From positions 1 through 38,185 of the forward strand of contig CALDZJ010000047.1 of the NCBI GenBank assembly GCA_937944055.1: DNA of 38,185 nucleotides, in the 5' to 3' direction. The translations under genes were made by a program, and so were the position numbers. Under the pieces are notes generated by a model. The model did not search any database and had not been told where the DNA came from. It saw nothing but the letters and a program-made list of their open reading frames with translations. Positions 9,273 through 17,156 of the stretch are shown here, piece after piece (the first letter of the stretch is position 1; each line of letters begins with the position of its first letter). Source of the DNA: an uncultured Verrucomicrobiales bacterium. GTDB taxonomy: Bacteria > Verrucomicrobiota > Verrucomicrobiia > Verrucomicrobiales > Akkermansiaceae.

Positions 9273-9305
9273 AAAGCGGACCTCTTGCGAGGTTCGCTTT
9301 TTTTT
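9273..9305 (+). terminator. Strong rho-independent terminator
   Basis: AAAGCGGACCTC (9273-9284), loop TTGC, and GAGGTTCGCTTT (9289-9300) form a 12-bp stem with one G-T pair. It runs into an unbroken T tract to 9305. It sits 32 bp past the prepilin stop and ends that transcript. Confidence 0.93.
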
Positions 9306-9723
9306 AGGGGGGCTCTTCGGCACCCATGCAGGAGCGCTTTGAGCAACAGTTCTCGTGTCTGGAGGGTGATTGAAAAAGGCCTCAAAAAAAATCGTCCATT
9401 CTAGCCTGAGCGGCTCTTGCTTTGTCTAGCATGCAGAGGCCATGGTGACCTCGGAAAGATCGACCTCCTCTCAGGATCTTAAGCAGAATCACATCATTTC
9501 CATTGATCAAAAGATGCTGGAGAATGCCCCCGATCACGCCGTCCTTGAGCCCACCCTTCAGTCTGCCAAGTGATCAGTTGCAACGGTGAAATCATCTTCT
9601 TACTTCGATCAGAATCGAATTTCTATTGATTCCGAGAACCTTATCACGGTATGGAGTGCCCACCTTGAGGGACATTTAGGCAATCTCCCCCCAAAACCAC
9701 TCTTCTTAGAAAGGAACCCACCC
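9306..9723. other. Intergenic region with one weak small ORF
   Basis: 418 bp without a supported gene. A 43-codon frame runs from the ATG at 9442 to the TGA at 9573 (MVTSERSTSSQDLKQNHIIS...). Its amino-acid composition is plausible, but nothing confirms it. From the GTG at 9586 a frame runs in phase into the small charged protein; I think the true start is the later ATG at 9724. No hairpin-plus-T terminator or clear -35/-10 pair was seen. Confidence 0.4.
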
Positions 9724-9969
9724 ATGGCATACACACCTAGCAAGGACTATAAGCGCCGCGAGCGAGAGCAAAAGAAGCTCGAAAAACGCATGGCCCGTGA
9801 CGCGGCTAAAGCAGAAAAAAAAGCTGAGCAAGAGGCGGCAGACCTCCTCGCGGAGGAAGAAGCGGCAGAGAAAGCCCGCTGGGATGCCCTGACTCCCGAG
9901 GAGCAAGAATTCGAGACTCTTCTCAAAGAGGAAGAGGCGGAAAAAGCCGCGAAAGAGGAAGAGGCTTAG
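9724..9969 (+). CDS. Small highly charged coiled-coil protein
   Basis: 81 residues from the ATG at 9724, with AGAAAGGAAC upstream as a plausible ribosome-binding site. It begins MAYTPSKDYKRREREQKKLE. It is then almost wholly Lys/Arg followed by Glu/Ala: a basic N-terminal half and an acidic C-terminal half ending EEEAEKAAKEEEA, predicted as one continuous helix. No cysteine, membrane segment or signal peptide. A longer version starting at the GTG at 9586 is possible but its extra 46 residues look like non-coding leader. I do not recognise the family. The charge split would suit a nucleic-acid- or ribosome-associated protein, but this is only inference. Confidence 0.65.
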   Translation: MAYTPSKDYKRREREQKKLEKRMARDAAKAEKKAEQEAADLLAEEEAAEKARWDALTPEEQEFETLLKEEEAEKAAKEEEA

Positions 9970-9982
9970 GAGCTTAGGCCGT

Positions 9983-10008
9983 CTTTCTGAGCTTCCTTTC
10001 TGAGCTTC
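9983..10008. repeat. 13-bp direct tandem repeat
   Basis: CTTTCTGAGCTTC occurs twice back to back (9983-9995 and 9996-10008), followed by the palindrome GCCTCGAGGC. It lies between the small charged protein and the glycosidase gene. Too short to assign a role. Confidence 0.5.
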
Positions 10009-10088
10009 GCCTCGAGGCTTCTCGGCTCATTCAGCAGCCGCGATTCATCAGCGGGTCACGGTCACAGCTGCCCGCTCGTATGCCGCGA

Positions 10089-10119
10089 TTGACCTCGGGC
10101 GCATGTTTTGCAATTTTAT
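10089..10119 (+). promoter_or_regulatory. Candidate sigma-70-type promoter for the glycosidase gene
   Basis: TTGACC at 10089-10094 is followed 17-19 bp later by an AT-rich box (AATTTTAT, 10112-10119). This would give a leader of about 25 nt before the ATG at 10150. The -10 box is poor, so this is a weak call. Confidence 0.3.
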
Positions 10120-10149
10120 GCACTGTCATCGCATATCTTGCCCTTTCTG

Positions 10150-11943
10150 ATGAAGCTTCTCCTAACTCTCGCCCACTCGCTGCTCACCCTCTCTTTACTC
10201 AGCACCCCCACCCCGCTCCTCGCTGGGAAGGTCACCATCGTGCAAGAGGGCCGCAGCGCCCATTTGCGAGTCGATGGTCAGCCCTATAAAATTCACGGAG
10301 TTGGAGGCGATGGAAATTTGGACCTCCTCAAGCAATACGGAGCGAACACGATCCGGACTTGGGGGATCGATGAAAACACCGAAGCGCTTCTCGACGAGGC
10401 CCATGCCAAGGGGCTGAAGGTCGCCCTAGGGTTCTGGCTCGGCCATGAGCGCCACGGTTTTTCCTACACCGACTGGGATTCTAATATCGCCCAAGCGGAA
10501 GAGCTCTTCGCTGCGGTGCGGAAGCATAAGGACCATCCCGCTCTCCTCCTCTGGGCCCTCGGAAACGAGATGGAGGGATTCAAAGCCTCCTCAAATCCCG
10601 CCATCTACACCCAGATCGAATACCTCGCCCGCTCCGTAAAGCAGCTCGATCCCGATCACCCCATCATGACGATTACCGCCGAGATTGGTAAAAAACAAAT
10701 CGAGGGTCTCAACCGCTTCTGTCCCTCCATCGACATCCACGGCATTAATTCCTACGGCGGCGGCCCCAGCATCCCCCAGCGCTACAAAGCTGGCGGAGGG
10801 ATCAAGCCCTACCTCATCACCGAGTTCGGCCCCGCAGGCACTTGGGAACGCCCTCCTAATCAGTGGGGCATGCCCGCGGAGGCCACCAGTCGCGAAAAGG
10901 CTGCCGACTATCAAAAATCCTTCGAGGCCTTCGCGGCGGATCCCCTTTGCCTAGGCAGCTTCGCCTTCATGTGGGGCAGCAAGCAAGAAGCCTCCGCCAC
11001 TTGGTTCGGCATGCTTCTCTCGACCGGAGAAAAAACCGCCGCAGTCGATGTTCTTAGCAAGCTCTGGACTGGCAAAGCACCGGATAACCTCTCGCCATTC
11101 ATCCAGTCCCTCACCCTCGCTCAGCCGAATGAAGAGCTCGCCCCCGGCTCCACCATCACCGTGCACCTCCGCGCCGCGGACCCTGAAGATGATCCCCTAA
11201 GCGTCCAGTGGATCCTCAGCGAGGACTGGAAAGAAATCGCCGAAGGAGGAGACCAGCGCGCCGCCCCACCGCAATTTCCAAAGGCCATTCTTCCCAGCTC
11301 CACCTCCAGCACCGCCCAGATCAAGCTTCCAGAAAGCGGAGGCACCTACCGCATCTACGCCTTCATCCGAGATGGCCAAGGCGGGGGCGCCACCGGAAAC
11401 ATCTCCATTAAAGTCAAGGGCGAACGCCAGACCATCCCCGCTAGAAAACTCAGCACGCCCGTCATCATCACCGGTGGCGCCACCCATGGGCCATGGGCCG
11501 CAAGCGGATGGATGGGCCACAGTACAAAACTCAAAATTGACGAAGCCTGCACGGAAAATCCCAAAATCGGGAACGAGTGCACGAAGATCACCTTCGCCAG
11601 TGACTCAGGCTGGGCCGGCATCGTCTGGCAACACCCCGCCGGAGACTGGGGAGATGCCCCCGGTGGATTTGATCTTAGCGGTGCCAGCAAGCTCAGCTTC
11701 TGGGCTCGCGGCACTGAAGGCGGCGAAAAGGTCACCATCGGCATCGGCAATATCACTCCCCCGAAAAGATACCACGATACCTTCAGCGCGAAAAAAGACC
11801 TCACCCTCACCAAAGACTGGCAGCAATTCCAAATCGACCTTCGCGGAAAAAACCTCACCCGCATCAAGTCCGCCCTCTACTTCACCACCCTCTCATCTGG
11901 CCAGAGCAGCTCCTTCTTCCTCGACGAGATTACCATTCAATAA
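10150..11943 (+). CDS. Secreted GH2-like TIM-barrel glycoside hydrolase with C-terminal carbohydrate-binding-like domain
   Basis: 597 residues. I start it at the ATG at 10150, because MKLLLTLAHSLLTLSLLSTP is a clear signal peptide and the 14 codons upstream are not. The barrel spans about 25-320. It shows GANTIRTWGID, HPALLLWALGNEMEG with the likely acid/base Glu140, and PYLITEFGPAG with the likely nucleophile Glu225, as expected for clan GH-A enzymes (GH2/GH5-like). A cadherin- or Fn3-like beta domain follows (about 330-430, DPEDDPLSVQWILSED). The last 150 residues form a jelly-roll resembling a CBM11/galactose-binding domain (FDLSGASKLSFWARG ... SSFFLDEITIQ). Probably a periplasmic or extracellular polysaccharide hydrolase; substrate not predictable. 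The DUF21 gene follows 84 bp later on the same strand. Confidence 0.88.
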   Translation: MKLLLTLAHSLLTLSLLSTPTPLLAGKVTIVQEGRSAHLRVDGQPYKIHGVGGDGNLDLLKQYGANTIRTWGIDENTEALLDEAHAKGLKVALGFWLGHERHGFSYTDWDSNIAQAEELFAAVRKHKDHPALLLWALGNEMEGFKASSNPAIYTQIEYLARSVKQLDPDHPIMTITAEIGKKQIEGLNRFCPSIDIHGINSYGGGPSIPQRYKAGGGIKPYLITEFGPAGTWERPPNQWGMPAEATSREKAADYQKSFEAFAADPLCLGSFAFMWGSKQEASATWFGMLLSTGEKTAAVDVLSKLWTGKAPDNLSPFIQSLTLAQPNEELAPGSTITVHLRAADPEDDPLSVQWILSEDWKEIAEGGDQRAAPPQFPKAILPSSTSSTAQIKLPESGGTYRIYAFIRDGQGGGATGNISIKVKGERQTIPARKLSTPVIITGGATHGPWAASGWMGHSTKLKIDEACTENPKIGNECTKITFASDSGWAGIVWQHPAGDWGDAPGGFDLSGASKLSFWARGTEGGEKVTIGIGNITPPKRYHDTFSAKKDLTLTKDWQQFQIDLRGKNLTRIKSALYFTTLSSGQSSSFFLDEITIQ

Positions 11944-12027
11944 TGGCCCTCCCTCGCTCGCCCAGCACCCTCTCAAATCATCACTTTTTTTCTTTTGTTT
12001 CCAGAGAACTAAAGTTCGATTCCTCCT

Positions 12028-13110
12028 GTGGATACCGTCCTTCTCGTCACCTATCTTCTCATCGCGCTTATCTTCTCCTTTCTCTGCTCGGTCTTTGAAG
12101 CGGTCCTCCTCAGCATCAGACGGCCCTACATTGAAACACAAAAAGAACCGAGGCCCGCGAACGCAAAGACCTGGGAGAAGCTCATTAATGACATCAATCG
12201 CCCCCTCTCAGCGATCCTCATTCTCAATACCGTGGCCCACACCGTGGGTGCCGCGGGCGTAGGCGCACAAGCCATGAAAATCTTTGGAGATGCTCCACTC
12301 ACCACGGGCCTCATCTCCGCCGTCCTCACCCTTCTCATCCTCATCCTCTCGGAAATTATCCCTAAGACGCTTGGGGCCGTCTTTTGGAAACAGCTCGCCC
12401 CGCTCACCGGGAAAATGCTCTCCACCCTCACCCGCATCATGTCCCCCCTCATCTGGATCACGGAGAAAATCACCAGCGGCATCTCTCGCGGAAAAAAGAA
12501 AGGAGCCTTCAGTCGCGCGGAATTCATCGCAATGGCGGACGTGGGTGAGAAAGAAGGCGCGATCGAGGAAGCTGAGGGCCGCATTGTCAAAAACCTCTTC
12601 GGCCTTCGTGACACCTTCGCAAGTAATGCCGCCACGCCACGCATCGTCGTTTTCTCCCTCCCCGCTCGCACCTCGGTGGGCCAGTTCATGGAACTCCATG
12701 GTGACATGCCCTTCTCCCGCATCCCCGTCTATGATGAATCCATCGAGGACGTCACCAGCTTTGTCCTCAAGGTGGAAATTCTTCAAGCCCACGCGCATGG
12801 CGAGCTGGACCTCCCACTCAGCAAGCTCAAGAGACCTCTGCACACCGTCCCCAGCTCTCAAAACCTCTCCGATCTCTTTAACACCATGATCGCAGATCGC
12901 ATCCATATCGCCGCCACCATTGATGAATTCGGCGCCTTCTCCGGCATCATCACCCTTGAGGACGTCATCGAGACCCTCCTCGGAACCGAAATCGTGGACG
13001 AAGTAGATGACACCGAAGACATGCAGAAAATGGCGCGTGACCTCTGGAAAAAGAGAGCTCAAAAAATGGGCATTGACCTCACCGCACCCAGCGATGAGCC
13101 CTCCTCCTAA
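12028..13110 (+). CDS. DUF21/CNNM-type membrane protein with CBS pair (HlyC/CorC relative)
   Basis: 360 residues starting at a GTG (12028). The N-terminal 150 residues carry about four membrane segments of the DUF21 (CNNM) type (VTYLLIALIFSFLCSVFEAV ... LILILSEIIPKTLGA), including the conserved EIIPKTxG loop. A cytosolic region with FSRAEFIAMADVGEKEGAIE precedes a CBS-domain pair (about 200-325, with IPVYDESIEDVTSFVLK and GAFSGIITLEDVIETLLG). The C-terminal CorC_HlyC domain is absent. Bacterial relatives act in magnesium efflux or homeostasis and bind ATP-Mg through the CBS pair. The family is clear; the substrate here is inferred. Confidence 0.9.
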   Translation: MDTVLLVTYLLIALIFSFLCSVFEAVLLSIRRPYIETQKEPRPANAKTWEKLINDINRPLSAILILNTVAHTVGAAGVGAQAMKIFGDAPLTTGLISAVLTLLILILSEIIPKTLGAVFWKQLAPLTGKMLSTLTRIMSPLIWITEKITSGISRGKKKGAFSRAEFIAMADVGEKEGAIEEAEGRIVKNLFGLRDTFASNAATPRIVVFSLPARTSVGQFMELHGDMPFSRIPVYDESIEDVTSFVLKVEILQAHAHGELDLPLSKLKRPLHTVPSSQNLSDLFNTMIADRIHIAATIDEFGAFSGIITLEDVIETLLGTEIVDEVDDTEDMQKMARDLWKKRAQKMGIDLTAPSDEPSS

Positions 13111-13200
13111 AACCTCACAGCGTGCCGCCCCCTCGTCCTTTTGGACACTTCACTTTTCCATTGCCCATCTCACAAGTCCGCGATATCCATTCCCCTCCAA

Positions 13201-13620
13201 GTGAAATTTTTTCACTCCATCTTCCTGCTTCTCGCTTGCCTTCACATTTCTGTGGGCTCCTTGAACTGTCTTCAAATCATTGCTTGGGCCAATATGATTC
13301 ATGATTACTCGGAAGATCATAGCCTAGAAAAAGCCACTGCCATGACCTTCAGCGGTGATCATCCCTGTGAGATGTGTCTCTGTATTGCCGCCGCCAAATC
13401 CGCAGAATCCGCGAAACAAGAAGATCAAAAAGCCCCTCTTCCCAGTGAAGATCGTCAAAGTTTCCGGGCCGAGTTTCAACAGCTCAGCAAGTCTGAGATC
13501 CCGAATGTCAAGCAGTGGCGGAAATCACGCACCAGCCCCCGCGCTGGCCAATCTCTGCTCACATCCTCCCGCGTCGAGGAGTCCATTCCGACTCCTCCGC
13601 CCCGGCACCTCAGCGCCTAG
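13201..13620 (+). CDS. Small exported HPCxxC-motif protein
   Basis: 139 residues from the GTG at 13201, which gives a signal peptide (VKFFHSIFLLLACLHISVGS). A TTG 60 bp upstream would add a non-signal-like extension. The mature part begins NCLQIIAWANMIHDYSED and contains FSGDHPCEMCLCIAAAKSAE (HPCEMC at 54-59). A Lys/Glu/Ser-rich helix and a Pro/Arg-rich tail follow. The LQxxAWxxM...HPCxxC pattern recalls small secreted proteins I associate with metal-related loci in Verrucomicrobia; that link is from memory and unverified. The cysteines could bind copper or zinc or form disulfides. It precedes the propeller-cytochrome cluster on the same strand, with a 230-bp gap. Confidence 0.72.
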   Translation: MKFFHSIFLLLACLHISVGSLNCLQIIAWANMIHDYSEDHSLEKATAMTFSGDHPCEMCLCIAAAKSAESAKQEDQKAPLPSEDRQSFRAEFQQLSKSEIPNVKQWRKSRTSPRAGQSLLTSSRVEESIPTPPPRHLSA

Positions 13621-13639
13621 GCTCCCCGCCGAGCCCCCG

Positions 13640-13695
13640 TTTCTTAAAAGGCTCAGATAAAAGCCTCTTAAAGAAATCCTGCCCTTCCGCAGGAT
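13640..13695. other. Two adjacent intergenic hairpins
   Basis: TTTCTTAAAAGGCT (from 13640) pairs with AGCCTCTTAAAGAAA (to 13676) around a short loop, with one or two mismatches. It abuts a second perfect stem, ATCCTGC-CCTTCC-GCAGGAT (13676-13695). They lie shortly after the HPCxxC gene, so they may end its transcript or protect its 3' end. No T tract follows. The remaining gap to 13850 contains an 11-bp tandem repeat (TCCACGCTGCC) and no gene. Confidence 0.45.
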
Positions 13696-13850
13696 CCTCC
13701 TCAATCGCTCAGTCTTGCCCTCGTGCAACTCTCGCTCTGATTTCACGCTGACTTCCACGCTGCCTCCACGCTGCCTCCGCGCCGCTCGCCCTCCTCCTCA
13801 CCACCTTTCACGGTGGACCATCCTACTTAGCTCTCACCCACCTGAGATTC

Positions 13851-16448
13851 ATGTTTTCTCTTAAAAAAATCCTCACCTTCATCGCCACCTTCCAGCCCCT
13901 CCTCGGGAGTGAGGAACATTTCTTCGCACGTCACGTGAACCCTCTCACCCTGACTCCAGATGCCTCACAACTCCTCGCAGTGAACTCGGCCGAGGGCCGC
14001 CTCTCGGTCTTCCGCATCGGCCCTCAAGCGACCGATCATCCCGTTCTCACTGCCGAGATTCCCGTAGGACTTCTCCCCGTTTCAGTCCGGATGAGAACTC
14101 CTGATGAAGCTTGGGTCATTAATGAACTCTCAGACTCCATCTCCATCGTCTCCCTCTCGCGCCGAGTCACGCTAGCCACCATCCCCACGGGTGACGAGCC
14201 AGCCGATGTCGCCTTCGCCGCAGGCAAAGCCTTCGTCACCTGCTCCCGTGATAACTCCATCGAGGTCTTCGATCCCCGCACCCGGACCAAGCTCGCCACC
14301 ATCCCCCTCCAGGGAATCTTTCCCCGCGCCATCATCGCCTCGGCAGACCGCACCCTCCTTCACACCATCTTCCTCCACACCAGCAATGGCACCACCATCC
14401 TGCCCCGTCATCAGGCCCCTCCGCAAAAGATCCCAGAAAGCTTTCGTCCAGAGCTCCCCCCGCCTCCGCGAGTTGGCCAAATCGTCCCCACTGATCACGA
14501 GTCCATCGCCTACGAGGTTCTAGATCATGATCTTGCCACCATTGATGCTCAGACCCACGCCGTCGTCACATATCAGGGAAAGCTCGGCACAAATATGCTA
14601 AGTCTCGCCAGCCTCCCAAATGGCGATCTACTCATCGGTAATAGTGAATCGCGGAACCTCATCGCGCTGGAGCCTGAGCTTAATGGCCGCTTCGCCTTCA
14701 CTCGCCTCGCACAGCTCTCGGGAGGAGAAGTGACCCAAAGCCACCTCAATCCGGACCCCGATCTCACCTTCCCAGAAATCACCCCGAATGACTCCGCGCT
14801 TTCGCAAATCTTCGCCATCCTCCCGGAGTCGAACTCGCAAGCTTGGCTCGCCTCCTTCGGCAGTGATCGCCTCGCCCGCTTTAATCTCAACACCCGAGAA
14901 GTGAGCGCCCTGATTGACCTCCGGCAGGGGGATCAGAGCGTCCGCGGTCCCCGAGGACTCGCAGCCCACCCTAGTCTCCCCCGCCTCTTCGTCCTGAACC
15001 GCCTCTCCCACACCCTCAGCAGCATTGACACCGAGAAGCTCACCCTCTTTTCAGAAATCTCCCTCTCCTCTCACTCGGATTTAGAACCCTCGCTTAAACG
15101 GGCGCGAGGCCACCTTTTTGATGCCCGCCTCTCGGGAAATGGCAGCGTTTCTTGCGCCTCCTGCCACATTGATTTAGAGCGCGATGGAATGGCTTGGGAC
15201 CTTGGTGACCCCGCCGGCTCCATGCTCAGCATCCCAGGTGCTCTCCTCTCCCTGCACTCGCCGGACTCCATCATAGAGCGCGCCATCCACCCGATGAAAG
15301 GCCCTATGATCACGCAGACCCTCATCGGACTAGCAGACCAGACTAAGCTGCACTGGCGTGGCGATAAACCTAGCATCCAGTCCTTTAATTCCACCTTCCC
15401 TAAGCTGCTGGCCGCCCCTCTGCTACCCGCAGATGAGATGGATCAAGTCGCCGCTTATCTCCTCAATCTCCGCCATCATCCTAATCCTCACCTCCAGCTA
15501 GACCGCAACCTTCCCGCAGAAGTGGCAGGTGGGAACCCTAGCGATGGCATCGCGGTCTTTACCCTCTTTGATAACCACTGCTCAGCCTGCCACCACCTCC
15601 CCTCCGGCACGAGTAATAATCTCGATATCCCCTCCACCTTCGGCTCCTCCCAACCCCTCAAAGACGCCCCACTCCGCACCACCTATCACCGGAATTTTTT
15701 CAACCCCACTCCCGGCCAGTCCTCGCTCAGTGGCTTCGGCCTCGGCTCGGATGGCTCCCACCATGAGCTCCCAATCTCCCATCCCTACTCTCTTCACATT
15801 CTCGATGATATCGACCGCCCCCTCGCCACCCGTGAGAAGGAGAAGCGTGATCTCACCGCCTTCATCCTCTCCTTCGATACCGGGACCGCCCCCGCCATCG
15901 GACACAGCATCACCATCACCGCCGAGGACGGCACTCCTCCTGACCTCCTCGCAGAACTTTTCACCCTGCAAGCGCAAGCGGAGCTCGAGGAGTTGAGCGG
16001 AGTCGGGCTCATCGCACGGGGCATCTATCAGGGCCAATCACGCTCATTCCAATACCTCCCTGCTACCCGCAGCTACCTTGCAGACCATTCGCAGGAGGCT
16101 AGTCTCAGCCCCTCCCAGCTCAGTATCTCCCAGCTCATCGATTCCCTTCTGCCGGGCGATGCTCTCACCTTCACCGGGGTCCCCTTTGGCATGACGCCTT
16201 ACTACTCGATCGACCGCAACCGCGATGGCACTCCTGATAATTCACTCGCTCCGCCATCTCTCTCACTGGGCCAAAATCGACTCCTCACTTGGCCCGCAAA
16301 CCGTAATGGCTGGCACCCCGAGGTCTCTACCGACTTCCAAGAATGGGCCCCCGTTCTCCGCCCTGCTGAAGAGGAAAATTCCCTCTTCAGACTATCACCT
16401 GAAGCCGACTCTCCGCAGAGCTTCTATCGCCTTCGCCGCACTTGGTAA
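13851..16448 (+). CDS. Secreted beta-propeller di-heme cytochrome c
   Basis: 865 residues with a signal peptide (MFSLKKILTFIATFQPLLGS). Residues about 25-400 form YVTN/SMP30-like propeller blades (AVNSAEGRLSVFRIG, WVINELSDSISIVSLSRR, AFVTCSRDNSIEVFDPRT, FVLNRLSHTLSSIDTEKL). A c-type cytochrome section follows with two heme sites, CASCH (435-439) and CSACH (577-581), in a MauG/cytochrome-peroxidase-like order with HPMKGPMITQTLIGL between them. The C-terminal 150 residues include DRNRDGTPDNS and a terminal beta domain ending SFYRLRRTW, shared with three other secreted proteins in this window. Likely periplasmic or cell-surface, binding or oxidising a substrate through the propeller. It opens a tight three-gene cluster: the next gene starts 48 bp on. 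It needs System II heme attachment, encoded convergently at 18067-21365. Confidence 0.88.
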   Translation: MFSLKKILTFIATFQPLLGSEEHFFARHVNPLTLTPDASQLLAVNSAEGRLSVFRIGPQATDHPVLTAEIPVGLLPVSVRMRTPDEAWVINELSDSISIVSLSRRVTLATIPTGDEPADVAFAAGKAFVTCSRDNSIEVFDPRTRTKLATIPLQGIFPRAIIASADRTLLHTIFLHTSNGTTILPRHQAPPQKIPESFRPELPPPPRVGQIVPTDHESIAYEVLDHDLATIDAQTHAVVTYQGKLGTNMLSLASLPNGDLLIGNSESRNLIALEPELNGRFAFTRLAQLSGGEVTQSHLNPDPDLTFPEITPNDSALSQIFAILPESNSQAWLASFGSDRLARFNLNTREVSALIDLRQGDQSVRGPRGLAAHPSLPRLFVLNRLSHTLSSIDTEKLTLFSEISLSSHSDLEPSLKRARGHLFDARLSGNGSVSCASCHIDLERDGMAWDLGDPAGSMLSIPGALLSLHSPDSIIERAIHPMKGPMITQTLIGLADQTKLHWRGDKPSIQSFNSTFPKLLAAPLLPADEMDQVAAYLLNLRHHPNPHLQLDRNLPAEVAGGNPSDGIAVFTLFDNHCSACHHLPSGTSNNLDIPSTFGSSQPLKDAPLRTTYHRNFFNPTPGQSSLSGFGLGSDGSHHELPISHPYSLHILDDIDRPLATREKEKRDLTAFILSFDTGTAPAIGHSITITAEDGTPPDLLAELFTLQAQAELEELSGVGLIARGIYQGQSRSFQYLPATRSYLADHSQEASLSPSQLSISQLIDSLLPGDALTFTGVPFGMTPYYSIDRNRDGTPDNSLAPPSLSLGQNRLLTWPANRNGWHPEVSTDFQEWAPVLRPAEEENSLFRLSPEADSPQSFYRLRRTW

Positions 16449-16496
16449 AAGAAACGCCCTCACTTTCCTTCAAATAAAACTCTCAGAAAAAACACG

Positions 16497-17150
16497 ATGA
16501 AAAATACCCATAAATTACTCCTCGCACTTAGTGCCACCGCGCCACTGCCCGCCGCCGTCATCACCGCCGCTAATGGCAGTGCCGCAGGCTCAGCTGGCTA
16601 CACTTGGAATGTTAGCTTAAACTCCGCCGACCGTGACAACACGACCTTTGTTGGCAGTGTCGGCTCCTGGGCATGGGAAGACCGTGACCTCAATGAAGAC
16701 CCCGCCCTTGGTGGAAATAATAACATTGGCTGGCGTCACCAATCAGACTGGATCGCCGTCACCCTCACGGAATCTAGCCGAGTCACGATCCAGATGGCGC
16801 GCTTTGACCCCAGCGCCGATCTCAAGCTCTTTCCCTCCTTCACGATCTATGAAAATCTCACCAGCATCACGAATCGGCATTTTTATGAAAACGACCGCGA
16901 TCTAAGCTGGGACCCCGCCCTCCTTTATCAGGGACATCTTGCCAATTCCACTTCTGGAACAGTGACGATGACGCTGGATCTCCCCGCCGGAGATTACAGT
17001 CTCGTCCTTGGTGGGAACTCCACCTCCGAGGCCAGCAGTGTCCCCGTGAACTACCGCAGCTCCATCAGCACCGCCCCGATTCCAGAGCCCTCCACGCCCC
17101 TCCTCACCCTTCTCGCCAGCCTTGCGCTTTTAAAGAGAAGGCAACGCTAA
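16497..17150 (+). CDS. PEP-CTERM sorted surface protein
   Basis: 217 residues. A signal peptide (HKLLLALSATAPLPAAVITA) leads into a beta-rich domain with VGSWAWEDRDLNEDP, SDWIAVTLTESSRVTIQMAR and LPAGDYSLVLGG. This resembles the pre-peptidase C-terminal-like / DVUA0089-type fold common in PEP-CTERM proteins. The C-terminus is a classical PEP-CTERM signal: IPEPSTP, a hydrophobic stretch, then KRRQR, for exosortase-dependent sorting. No exosortase is in the window. It sits 48 bp after the cytochrome gene and 6 bp before the His-rich barrel gene, so it is very likely co-transcribed. The repeated Asp/Glu/Asn loops (DRDLNEDPALGGNNN) might bind calcium, which is inference. Confidence 0.88.
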   Translation: MKNTHKLLLALSATAPLPAAVITAANGSAAGSAGYTWNVSLNSADRDNTTFVGSVGSWAWEDRDLNEDPALGGNNNIGWRHQSDWIAVTLTESSRVTIQMARFDPSADLKLFPSFTIYENLTSITNRHFYENDRDLSWDPALLYQGHLANSTSGTVTMTLDLPAGDYSLVLGGNSTSEASSVPVNYRSSISTAPIPEPSTPLLTLLASLALLKRRQR

Positions 17151-17156
17151 ACCGCG

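Noticed and set aside
11372-12262. Plus-strand 296-codon frame
   Set aside because: It is a second reading frame spanning the end of the glycosidase and the start of the DUF21 gene, with Ser/Pro/Lys-rich translation.
12208-13062. Minus-strand 284-codon frame
   Set aside because: It is antisense to the DUF21/CBS gene, whose frame has clear family motifs.
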